Assembly: GCF_003046625.1 (NCBI RefSeq)
Contig: NZ_QAAD01000008.1
Span: 124,001 to 188,000 of the forward strand
Source: Mangrovibacterium marinum
Lineage (GTDB): Bacteria; Bacteroidota; Bacteroidia; Bacteroidales; Prolixibacteraceae
DNA length: 64,000 nt
Reading direction: 5' to 3'
The position numbers were made by a program, and so were the translations under genes. A model generated the notes under the pieces. The model ran no database searches and was not told where the DNA came from. It saw only the letters and a program-made list of their open reading frames with translations. Below, piece by piece: positions 45,103 to 52,364 of the stretch (position 1 is the first letter of the stretch; each line of letters begins with the position of its first letter).

Positions 45103-45540
45103 TTAGCGCATGGTGTCAATTGTGTCCTTGATCTTAGCTTTTAGCTTGTCCGGGTTGGTGCGGGCGTTCATGAAAGCATCGGTTGTCAGGTCAACCGTTT
45201 TTCCCGGGCCAACAATCAGCAATGTTTGTCCGCTCACCTGGTATTTTTCAACTAAAGCTTGTTGGCTTTCATCTTCCACGTCGATTGATAAAAAAGGCAC
45301 TTTGACTTTGCTGTATTCTTCAGTTGCTTCTTTGCTCACAGCTTCTACGGCTTTGCAGGTTTCGCAGCGACGTGATGTGTGAAAGTAGTAAGCGGCTATC
45401 GTTGTTTTTACTTGGGAAGAATCGGATGAACAACATGTTTTGTTCTCGGCTTTTGTTTCTTCCGCTTTATTGCAGCATTGAGCTTGAGCATAGCATGTGG
45501 CAATAAAAATGACGATTAGCGTGATAATGGTTTTTTTCAT
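45103..45540 (-). CDS. ArsF-family thioredoxin-like secreted protein
   Basis: 145 residues with a signal peptide (about 1-20). A cysteine-rich start of the mature protein follows (CC at 22-23 and CC at 36-37), then a thioredoxin-like fold with RRCETCKAVE (Cys59, Cys62) as the CxxC. It matches the group named ArsF (nitrophenyl nitroreductase subunit) in arsenic loci. It is predicted periplasmic, so it could exchange electrons with the CcdA-like protein encoded immediately downstream. Confidence 0.8.
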   Translation of the reverse strand: MKKTIITLIVIFIATCYAQAQCCNKAEETKAENKTCCSSDSSQVKTTIAAYYFHTSRRCETCKAVEAVSKEATEEYSKVKVPFLSIDVEDESQQALVEKYQVSGQTLLIVGPGKTVDLTTDAFMNARTNPDKLKAKIKDTIDTMR

Positions 45541-45547
45541 GGTTCTT

Positions 45548-45781
45548 TTACTTTTGAATCAGTTCTTTGATCTCGGCTAGTGAGGCAACCCTTCCTTTTA
45601 GTACAACGTTGCCGTCGATAACCAGTGCCGGGGTGGTCATAACGCCAAGTTTCATAATTTCCAGCATATCTTCAACTTTAATAATCGTAGCCTCAATGCC
45701 GGTTTCGGCTACGGCTTGTTTGGTTGTTTCTTCCAGTGTTCTGCATTTTCTGCATCCTGTTCCCAGTACTTTAATTTCCAT
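45548..45781 (-). CDS. Small thioredoxin-like protein (redox-active disulfide protein 2 type)
   Basis: 77 residues from the ATG at 45781. VLGTGCRKCRTLEE has CxxC at 10-13, and the remainder fits the TM0996/MTH895 thioredoxin group (VMTTPALVIDGNVVLKGR with the cis-Pro segment). Cytoplasmic, no signal. It is the first gene after the operator at 45805 and would act as electron donor in the operon. Confidence 0.85.
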   Translation of the reverse strand: MEIKVLGTGCRKCRTLEETTKQAVAETGIEATIIKVEDMLEIMKLGVMTTPALVIDGNVVLKGRVASLAEIKELIQK

Positions 45782-45798
45782 TTTATGTTGTTTTAGTA

Positions 45799-45822
45799 TT
45801 CGTTGTTCGCAAAACAACGAAC
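45799..45822. promoter_or_regulatory. ArsR-type operator before the thioredoxin/ArsF/ArsG genes
   Basis: TTCGTTGTT-CGCAA-AACAACGAA is a perfect 9-base inverted repeat (45799-45821). It contains GTTCG-N8-CGAAC (45805-45822), the same motif as upstream of the adjacent arsR gene. Confidence 0.7.
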
Positions 45823-45839
45823 GAGTGATTTAAAAATTT

Positions 45840-46136
45840 TTAATAGTTCAAAATGGCACTGAATAGTTCTTGTGCCTGTTTCCAGTTTTCGCGGTTGATA
45901 CAATATTTCACTTTGGGGCCTTCAATTTCGCCTTGGATCAAGCCGGCATCCTTGAGTTCTTTCAGGTGTTGCGATAGCGTTGACTTTGCAATGGGCAAAA
46001 TGTCTGTCAGGTCGCCGCTGTAGCAGCAGCTTTGTTTATTCAGCAGTTCCAGTACATACATGCGAACCGGGTGGCCCATGGCTTTGGCAAAGCGCGCAGC
46101 CCGTTTTTGTTCGTCGGTGAATACGGAATACTTCAT
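45840..46136 (-). CDS. ArsR family repressor of the second operon
   Basis: 98 residues, winged helix with KAMGHPVRMYVLELL and AKSTLSQHLKELKDAGLI. It has a vicinal Cys pair at 37-38 (KQSCCYSGDL) where classic ArsR proteins have ELCVCDL, and a third Cys near 78 (KYC), so a three-thiol As(III)/Sb(III) site is plausible. It is transcribed toward the thioredoxin-ArsF-ArsG-permease genes. Identical operator motifs upstream of itself and of those genes indicate autoregulation. Confidence 0.9.
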   Translation of the reverse strand: MKYSVFTDEQKRAARFAKAMGHPVRMYVLELLNKQSCCYSGDLTDILPIAKSTLSQHLKELKDAGLIQGEIEGPKVKYCINRENWKQAQELFSAILNY

Positions 46137-46146
46137 TTTTTCTGTC

Positions 46147-46172
46147 TGTTCGTTAATTTGCGAACAAAGCTA
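46147..46172 (-). promoter_or_regulatory. Promoter and operator of the second arsR gene
   Basis: TGTTCG-N8-CGAACA (46147-46166) is an 18-20 bp palindrome with the GTTCG-N8-CGAAC core. It abuts a minus-strand TAGCTTTG (46172-46165) that fits the -7 element, so repressor binding would cover the start point. Confidence 0.7.
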
Positions 46173-46331
46173 CGGTTTTTTTTAAACTTAGCCTATTGTG
46201 TGGTTCTTTTTGTTCGAAAAGGGAAACTTTTCTTAAATGTCATGCTTTTTTAATAAGGGCTTGTGTGGTGATCATTGAATCAGGTGTTACTTTAGCAGGC
46301 AATATTCGTTTTGTTACTTTAATTTAGTTCG

Positions 46332-47378
46332 ATGGAAGAATACATTCAACTTTTACGGTCGATGATTCAAACTCCTTCTTTTAGCAGGGAGGAGGGGCCG
46401 GTTGCGGATTTGGTTCGTAATTTTTTAACTGCACGGGGCGTTGACTTTCAGGTCAAGGGGTTTAACACTTGGGCCCGGAATCAGTTTTGGCACGAAGGGA
46501 AGCCGGTGGTGTTGCTGAATTCCCATATCGATACCGTAAAACCATCGAAAAACTGGACCAAAGACCCGTTTGGGGCAGTATTGGAGGGCGATTGCCTGGT
46601 TGGATTGGGTAGTAACGATGCGGGGGCGTCGTTAGTCAGTTTGATGGCTGTTTTTAACCACTTTTATGCAGAAAAGGATTTGCCTTTCAATTTGATTTTT
46701 GCGGCTTCCTGCGAGGAGGAAATCTCGGGGCCCAATGGAATGGAGAATTTGGTTCCTGAGCTTGGCGAGGTGAGTCTGGCAATTGTTGGCGAGCCAACGC
46801 AGATGCAGATGGCCATTGCCGAGAAGGGGCTGATGGTGCTCGATTGTACGGCGCACGGTAAGGCCGGGCACGCAGCACGTAACGAAGGCGAAAATGCCTT
46901 GTATAAGGCTGTTGATGATATTCAGATTTTGCGCAACTACCGGTTCGGGGAAGTGTCGGAGGTGTTGGGCGAAGTGAAAATGTCGATTACGCAAATTAAT
47001 GCGGGCTATCAGCATAATGTTGTACCTGATACGTGCAGTTATGTTGTCGATGTGCGAATCAACGAATTTTATTCAAATCAAGCGGCTTTCGAAATTATTG
47101 CCGGCTTGGTGGGATCCACCGTTGTGCCGCGTTCAACCCGCTTAAATTCATCGGGTATTCCGGTGGATCACCCGATTGTTGAGCGGGGATTAGGTTTGGG
47201 CTTGAGCTACTACGGTTCTCCAACCACTTCCGACCAGGCGGTAATGCCATTCCCATCCATTAAGATTGGTCCGGGTGATAGTGCCCGCTCGCATACGGCC
47301 GACGAGTATATTTTGATTTCGGAAATTGAAAACGGGTTTAAAATCTATATTGATTTGCTGACTGGCCTTCATTTGTAA
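46332..47378 (+). CDS. argE': M20 deacylase, predicted N-succinyl/acetyl-citrulline deacylase (ArgE')
   Basis: 348 residues, M20 metallopeptidase family. LLNSHIDTVKP gives the first zinc ligands, GLGSNDAGASLVSL the bridging Asp, CEEEISG the catalytic and binding Glu pair, and IVGEPTQM and SHTADEYI complete the signature. In organisms with an ArgF' enzyme the acyl group leaves at citrulline, so this would give free citrulline for ArgG. It lies 30 kb from the main arg run but 3 kb before argH. Confidence 0.82.
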   Translation: MEEYIQLLRSMIQTPSFSREEGPVADLVRNFLTARGVDFQVKGFNTWARNQFWHEGKPVVLLNSHIDTVKPSKNWTKDPFGAVLEGDCLVGLGSNDAGASLVSLMAVFNHFYAEKDLPFNLIFAASCEEEISGPNGMENLVPELGEVSLAIVGEPTQMQMAIAEKGLMVLDCTAHGKAGHAARNEGENALYKAVDDIQILRNYRFGEVSEVLGEVKMSITQINAGYQHNVVPDTCSYVVDVRINEFYSNQAAFEIIAGLVGSTVVPRSTRLNSSGIPVDHPIVERGLGLGLSYYGSPTTSDQAVMPFPSIKIGPGDSARSHTADEYILISEIENGFKIYIDLLTGLHL

Positions 47379-47398
47379 TTCCTGCGATGCAAACGGCG

Positions 47399-47443
47399 AA
47401 AAAAAGGATATTGCCTGCTTGGGTGGTATCCTTTTTTTTTTTT
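47399..47443 (+). terminator. argE' terminator
   Basis: AAAAAAGGATA and TATCCTTTTTT pair around a 16-base loop with a long T-run. Repeat copy E begins at the end of that run. Confidence 0.85.
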
Positions 47444-47625
47444 GAAAGTCTACCACGCAAAGAGGCTAAAGCACAATGTCAATAACTGGTTTTGAATAGC
47501 TGTGGAACGACAACCAGACAACTACAGACAACAAGGATAACAACGGCAACTTGGATAACCCGATAACACGAAAATCCGTTACTTCCCTCCTGGTGGATAT
47601 TCCGCGGGAATCGTGTATGTTTCGT
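47444..47625 (+). repeat. Terminator-associated dispersed repeat, copy E
   Basis: It begins GAAAGTCTACCACGCAAAG after the terminator T-run, then ATGTCAATAACTGGTTTTG, an expanded GACAAC/GATAAC section and a closing ATTCCGCGGGAATC palindrome. Head and tail agree with copies A and B. Confidence 0.75.
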
Positions 47626-47643
47626 CGTTCCATAGAAAGCAGA

Positions 47644-47670
47644 AAAGGGCCTGCCAACGGCAGACCCTTT
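47644..47670 (-). terminator. amt terminator
   Basis: Read on the minus strand, AAAGGGTCTGCC pairs with GGCAGGCCCTTT with one mismatch and a 3-base loop, followed by TCTGC. It lies 35 bases after the amt stop. Confidence 0.7.
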
Positions 47671-47704
47671 GAGAAAGCTACAGACTTAAAGGCTGAAGAA
47701 ATTA

Positions 47705-48937
47705 TTAATTGTAGGCACTTTCTCCATGTTCGTAAATGTCCAGACCTTCTTCTTCGATACGTGCAGTAACACGCAGGATACCAATTTTCTTCAGAACGAA
47801 GAACAGGATTAAACCAAGGCCGAAAGCCCATACGAAGTAAGAAAGAACACCAATTGCCTGAACGCCCAGTGCTTTCGCACCGAATCCGTATACCAATCCT
47901 TCGGAAGTTGAGAATACACCAACCAGTAAAGTACCTAAAGCACCACACACGCCGTGTACTGAAATGGCACCAACGGGGTCGTCAATCTTTAATACTTTAT
48001 CGAAGAATTCAACAGCAAATGGTAATACCAGTCCGGCAATGATACCGATAAACAAGGCACCAATCGGGTTTACGGCGTCGCAACCAGCCGTGATAGCTAC
48101 CAAACCAGCCAGGGCACCGTTCAGTGTGATAGACAGCGTTGGACGCTTGTAGCGGAACCAGGCAACAATCATTGCCGTGATGGCACCCGCAGCAGCAGCC
48201 AGGTTTGTTGTTACGGCAATGTGGCCGATGGCAACAGCATTATCAGTTCCGGCAGCTGCCAGCTGAGATCCGGGGTTGAAACCGAACCATCCGAACCACA
48301 GGATGAATACACCCAGTGCTCCCAATGCCAGGTTGTGGCCGGGAATGGCGTTTGCAGTACCGTCTTTTTTATACTTTCCAATACGAGGTCCAATGATGGC
48401 TGCACCTGCTAAACCTACCCATCCACCAACAGAGTGAACAATGGATGAACCGGCGAAGTCGTGGAAGCCCATCTCGCTTAACCAGCCACCGCCCCAGGTC
48501 CAGTGACCGGAAATCGGGTAGATGAATAATGAGATGAAGACAGAGAAAATCAGGTACGAAATGAACTCGGTACGTTCTGCCATGGCTCCCGAAACAATTG
48601 TTGCTGCAGTAGCGCAGAATACAGTTTGGAAGAACAGGTCGGCGTAGTTCGAGTAGTTGTCGCCAAATCCGTCACTCATGTAGAAGAAATCCGGAGTTCC
48701 AACAAATCCGCCGATTGAATCACCATACATCAGGGTGAAACCAACGAACCAATATAGTAATGAACCAATTGAAAAGTCCATTAAGTTTTTCATCAAAATG
48801 TTTGCGGTGTTTTTCGAGCGGGTAAAACCGGCTTCTACCATCGCAAATCCGGGTTGCATAAACATTACCAGAAATGCTGCAATCAGCAACCACATGTTAT
48901 CTATACCTATTTGTAGGCCTTGTAAAGTATCTTCCAT
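47705..48937 (-). CDS. amt: Ammonium transporter (Amt)
   Basis: 410 residues with eleven helices. The pore His pair is visible: SSIVHSVGGWVG (first His) and ISVHGVCGALGTLLVG (second His). FMQPGFAMVEAGFTRSKN is the conserved N-terminal helix-1/2 region. It takes up ammonium. It follows the PII gene by 12 bases, the standard pairing in which PII plugs Amt when nitrogen is sufficient. Confidence 0.96.
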   Translation of the reverse strand: MEDTLQGLQIGIDNMWLLIAAFLVMFMQPGFAMVEAGFTRSKNTANILMKNLMDFSIGSLLYWFVGFTLMYGDSIGGFVGTPDFFYMSDGFGDNYSNYADLFFQTVFCATAATIVSGAMAERTEFISYLIFSVFISLFIYPISGHWTWGGGWLSEMGFHDFAGSSIVHSVGGWVGLAGAAIIGPRIGKYKKDGTANAIPGHNLALGALGVFILWFGWFGFNPGSQLAAAGTDNAVAIGHIAVTTNLAAAAGAITAMIVAWFRYKRPTLSITLNGALAGLVAITAGCDAVNPIGALFIGIIAGLVLPFAVEFFDKVLKIDDPVGAISVHGVCGALGTLLVGVFSTSEGLVYGFGAKALGVQAIGVLSYFVWAFGLGLILFFVLKKIGILRVTARIEEEGLDIYEHGESAYN

Positions 48938-48949
48938 GATCTAACTTTT

Positions 48950-49306
48950 TTAATCTTCTTTACCTTTAATAAATAATGACTCATCTCCGAATTCTCCGGT
49001 GCGGATACGATAGGATTCTTCCATGCTTGAAATGAAGATCTTTCCGTCACCGATTTCGCCGGTTCTGCCGGCTTTCATAATTGCCAGTACTGTTTTCTCC
49101 ACGTTTTTGTCGCGCACAACAAGCGAAAGCAGTGTCCGTTCAATGGAGCTTGTGTCATAAGCTACTCCGCGGTAAACGCGTCCCTGACGTGTTTGGCCTA
49201 CGCCGCGGACATCCCAGTAAGAAAAGAATTCGATGTTAGCTTCGTGAAGTGCCTCTACGACCTCGTCGAATTTGGTTTTTCTAATAATTGCTTCAATCTT
49301 TTTCAT
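48950..49306 (-). CDS. glnK: Nitrogen regulatory PII protein (GlnK type)
   Basis: 118 residues, slightly longer than the usual 112. The T-loop runs about 37-55 and keeps a Tyr at the uridylylation place (GVAYDTSS, Tyr50). GRTGEIGDGKIFI is the ATP/2-oxoglutarate B-loop signature. The T-loop has an altered apex (QTRQGRVYRG). It senses energy and 2-oxoglutarate and controls the adjacent Amt. It sits between the outer-membrane gene and amt in one direction. Confidence 0.94.
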   Translation of the reverse strand: MKKIEAIIRKTKFDEVVEALHEANIEFFSYWDVRGVGQTRQGRVYRGVAYDTSSIERTLLSLVVRDKNVEKTVLAIMKAGRTGEIGDGKIFISSMEESYRIRTGEFGDESLFIKGKED

Positions 49307-49339
49307 GTGATATTAGTTTATATTTTAAAGGTCACATGG

Positions 49340-49392
49340 AATAACCATGGGCAAGCCCTGTCCATGGAGTTGGCTTGCCATCCATGGTTATT
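49340..49392. promoter_or_regulatory. Long-stem hairpin between the outer-membrane gene and glnK
   Basis: AATAACCATGG (49340-49350) pairs with CCATGGTTATT (49382-49392), extended by GCAAGCC/GGCTTGC with a 3-base bulge, giving an 18-bp stem. No clear T-run follows. It may act as partial terminator or processing site, setting the ratio of porin to PII/Amt. Its GGGCAAGC arm recalls the 41-bp array units. Confidence 0.6.
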
Positions 49393-49418
49393 TCATTAAA
49401 TCTGTAAATTGTTGTTCT

Positions 49419-50069
49419 TTAGAAGGAAATACCAGCTGTGATGAAGAAACCGCCAGTAGATGGGTTCAGGATAACCGAACCGGAAACAGGTAATGTCCAG
49501 CTGTCTGTAACTTGAATTTCTTTGGATGTGCCTACGCTGATGTTACAAACGTTGAAATCGCCGTCGTCGGTGTATTGTCCGTCTCCGGCACCCAGGGCTA
49601 CGTCAACTTTTCCAAATGAATAACCCGCTTCGATGTAAGTGTCGTCTACATCGTAATAGTCGTTCATCATGTAAGCTCCCATAAGTGAGAAATCTCCCAA
49701 GCTGAAAGTAATGCTTGGTTCCAGAAAGTGCTCATCGCCACAGGTCCAATCTCCGCCAAAATAGTAGTCAGTTAAATTAACTGATACAGGACCAAAATCA
49801 TAACCTGCGTAAAGGTCCATTTCGTAACCGTCCATTTCGTCGGTTGTTGTAGACCCCCAGGCGCCTAATGCAAATCCCCCGGTGCTGAACTCAATATAAG
49901 GTTGAAATGCTACGCCGCTACCGAATTTGGCACCACGCCAGATGTAGCTCGAGTAAATGTCTAATCCAGTGTCCCAGGATGAGCCTGAAGCTTCATCTTG
50001 CGCCTGAACGTTTAAAGCAAAAATGGATGCAAGTCCAAAAACTAACAATGCTTTTAAAGTCTTTTTCAT
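49419..50069 (-). CDS. Outer-membrane protein linked to ammonium uptake genes
   Basis: 216 residues with a signal peptide ending NVQAQ, Gly/Tyr/Asp-rich amphipathic strands and a C-terminal Phe (TAGISF), a beta-barrel pattern. SSYIWRGAKFGSG near the N-terminus recalls the Gcw_chp/TorF-type putative porins. It is first in the order OMP-glnK-amt, so it may be an outer-membrane channel expressed under nitrogen limitation (inference from context). Confidence 0.72.
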   Translation of the reverse strand: MKKTLKALLVFGLASIFALNVQAQDEASGSSWDTGLDIYSSYIWRGAKFGSGVAFQPYIEFSTGGFALGAWGSTTTDEMDGYEMDLYAGYDFGPVSVNLTDYYFGGDWTCGDEHFLEPSITFSLGDFSLMGAYMMNDYYDVDDTYIEAGYSFGKVDVALGAGDGQYTDDGDFNVCNISVGTSKEIQVTDSWTLPVSGSVILNPSTGGFFITAGISF

Positions 50070-50681
50070 GTTTTAAAAATTTAAGGGTTTAACTGAACTT
50101 TAATAAATAATCTTGTTTGGTTTTGCTTTAACGTGTGATCTTTTAAAATGCTCGTTTTTTTTGAATGGAACCCCATTCGTTTGTTGTCTCCGTTTCAAAA
50201 GTAGATATGTTTTTGAATGAGGGGGTGTGAAAAATAAGGGGTGTGTTTTGAATTAATATAAAATTAACATTGAAATAGTGAAAAAGTCGTCCATGGTGGT
50301 GTTTTGCTGTCAAAAGGATGGAAAAACAGGTGAAAATAAAGCTAAGAGATAGAAAAATAAAGCATGATGTGGAAGAATGAGTCGGTTTTTATTGGTGGTA
50401 ATCGGGGCTTTGATATGGGAAATCAGGCGATTTGGTCAATTTTACTGTATGATTCATTTTTGGTAATTCTGGAGTCGGGGGTTCTTTTGGGGAGGGGGAT
50501 GTCGCGAAAAATTGTTGTTTTTCAAATTCGGAGGTTGAAAAGTTTTAGGAGGATTGGAAAATTGCTCAAAAATTTTCGGGGAAAGCAATTGCCGGCTGCG
50601 AATCCGTCCATTTCAGTATGATAATGGAATAGCCGTTTTGATTTGGGGATGCTAAATAGTGGCACAGCTTTAATAATATAA
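50070..50681. other. 612-base divergent intergenic region
   Basis: It holds the promoters of the minus-strand OMP-glnK-amt genes and plus-strand argH. The 85-codon ORF at 50364-50621 has no signal, motif or ribosome-binding site and I do not believe it. No recognisable sigma-54 element was found by eye. Confidence 0.5.
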
Positions 50682-52043
50682 ATGAGTATATTTGAGCAAA
50701 AATCTTACAAAATGAAACTTTGGGATAAGGGGTACTCTGTTAATAAATTAATCGAAGATTTTACTGTTGGCAAGGATCGTGAGTTGGATTTATATTTGGC
50801 TCCGTTCGATGTGTTGGGGTCCATGGCGCATGGCACCATGTTGTCCGAAATAGGACTGTTACCTCAGGATGAGCTGACGAAATTATTGGCAGAGTTGAAG
50901 GAAATTTACAAGCTGACACAGGATGGCAGTTTTGTGATTGAAGAAGGTATTGAGGATGTCCATTCTCAAGTTGAAACAATGTTGACGAAAAAGCTGGGTG
51001 ACATTGGTAAGAAAATACATAGCGGTCGTTCGCGGAACGATCAGGTGTTGTTGGATCTGAAATTATTTACCCGGCACGAATTGCGCGAAGTTTTGGAGCT
51101 GGGGCACCGATTGTTCGGAACCTTAATCAAACAAGCGGAGAAGTATAAGTCGCATTTGATGCCCGGCTATACGCACTTGCAAGTGGCTATGCCGTCGTCG
51201 TTTGGTTTGTGGTTTAGTGCCTATGCCGAAAGTTTGGTCGACGACTTTATATTATTACATGCGGCCTATCGTGTGGCCAACCAAAATCCATTGGGCTCGG
51301 CCGCAGGTTACGGATCGTCCTTCCCGCTCGATCGGCAAATGACGACAGACTTGCTGGGATTTGAGCAGATGAACTACAATGTGGTATATGCGCAAATGGG
51401 ACGTGGTAAAATGGAAAAGATCGTCGCTTTTGCTTTGTCGTCGATTGCAGCAACCTTGTCGAAAATGGCTTACGATGTTTGTTTATACATGAGCCAAAAC
51501 TTTGGTTTTGTGAAGTTGCCCGACGAGTTGACGACCGGATCGAGTATTATGCCGCATAAGAAAAACCCCGATGTGTTCGAGCTGTTGCGCTCGCATTGCA
51601 ATAAAATACAGGCGATGCCAACCGAAATCACACTCATGATTAATAACCTGCCCAGTGGGTATTTTCGCGACCTGCAGATTGTGAAGGAAGTTTTTCTGCC
51701 TGCTTTTAAGGATCTGAAAAATTGTTTGGAAATTGCTGACTTTGCCTTGAGCGAAATTAGCATCAATGAGGATATCCTGGACGACGATCGCTATAAATTT
51801 GTTTACAGCGTGGAAGATGTCAATAAGATGGTTATCGATGGTGTGCCTTTCCGCGACGCTTATAAGAAAGTAGGGATGGCCATTCAGGCCGGTGAGTATG
51901 AACCGACCCGTGAAATTAAGCACAGTCATGCCGGAAGTCTGGGGAACTTGTGTTTGCCCGAGATTGAAGCTAAGATGGATGCAGTGGTTTCTCAGTTTAA
52001 TTTCGGTCAGGTTGATCAGGCGATTGAACGCTTGCTAAAATAG
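50682..52043 (+). CDS. argH: Argininosuccinate lyase (ArgH)
   Basis: 453 residues, fumarase/aspartase superfamily. The signature GSSIMPHKKNPD is present, as are SGRSRNDQVLLDLKL and MPGYTHLQVAMP. It cleaves argininosuccinate to arginine and fumarate, the last step of the pathway. It stands alone, apart from argG. An internal ATG 27 bases downstream (MKLWDKGYS) is an equally good start, since the first nine residues are not conserved in the family. Confidence 0.95.
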   Translation: MSIFEQKSYKMKLWDKGYSVNKLIEDFTVGKDRELDLYLAPFDVLGSMAHGTMLSEIGLLPQDELTKLLAELKEIYKLTQDGSFVIEEGIEDVHSQVETMLTKKLGDIGKKIHSGRSRNDQVLLDLKLFTRHELREVLELGHRLFGTLIKQAEKYKSHLMPGYTHLQVAMPSSFGLWFSAYAESLVDDFILLHAAYRVANQNPLGSAAGYGSSFPLDRQMTTDLLGFEQMNYNVVYAQMGRGKMEKIVAFALSSIAATLSKMAYDVCLYMSQNFGFVKLPDELTTGSSIMPHKKNPDVFELLRSHCNKIQAMPTEITLMINNLPSGYFRDLQIVKEVFLPAFKDLKNCLEIADFALSEISINEDILDDDRYKFVYSVEDVNKMVIDGVPFRDAYKKVGMAIQAGEYEPTREIKHSHAGSLGNLCLPEIEAKMDAVVSQFNFGQVDQAIERLLK

Positions 52044-52203
52044 TGTGAGCCTGTTAATTAATCGTTATGTTTTAGCCCGTTCGAAAACCGCCTGGTTGGT
52101 CGTTTGCGACGATAAGTTGTTCGATTTCATTTCATTAAGGAAATTAGGCATGAAAGTACAGCGCTGAGCATGTGTTTTTGAGCAGCTTTTTTGAAAGCCG
52201 AGA

Positions 52204-52234
52204 TTGGTTTATATTCATTTAATAGCTATTTTTG
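52204..52234 (+). promoter_or_regulatory. gltB promoter
   Basis: TTG (52204-52206), a 20-base spacer and TATTTTTG (52227-52234) match the Bacteroidota promoter. A leader of about 125 bases would precede gltB. Confidence 0.65.
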
Positions 52235-52276
52235 CTTTCACTTCGTAAGATTTTCGCGGGTTTTGCTTATAGTTTT

Positions 52277-52333
52277 AAATCACTGGCCTCTGGAGCGGTG
52301 ATTTTGTTCTGTCTTGTGGGCTTAATACAAGAC
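52277..52333 (+). promoter_or_regulatory. Two hairpins in the gltB leader
   Basis: AAATCACTG/CGGTGATTT (52277-52304, one G-U) is followed by TGTTCT; then GTCTTGT/ACAAGAC (52311-52333) is a perfect 7-bp stem ending 31 bases before the ATG. Possible attenuation or translational control of glutamate synthase. Confidence 0.4.
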
Positions 52334-52364
52334 TTAGGTGATTAAAATAAAAATGTAAAATAAG

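Noticed and set aside
50364-50621. 85-codon ORF between the outer-membrane gene and argH
   Set aside because: No ribosome-binding site, atypical composition and it covers an expected promoter region.
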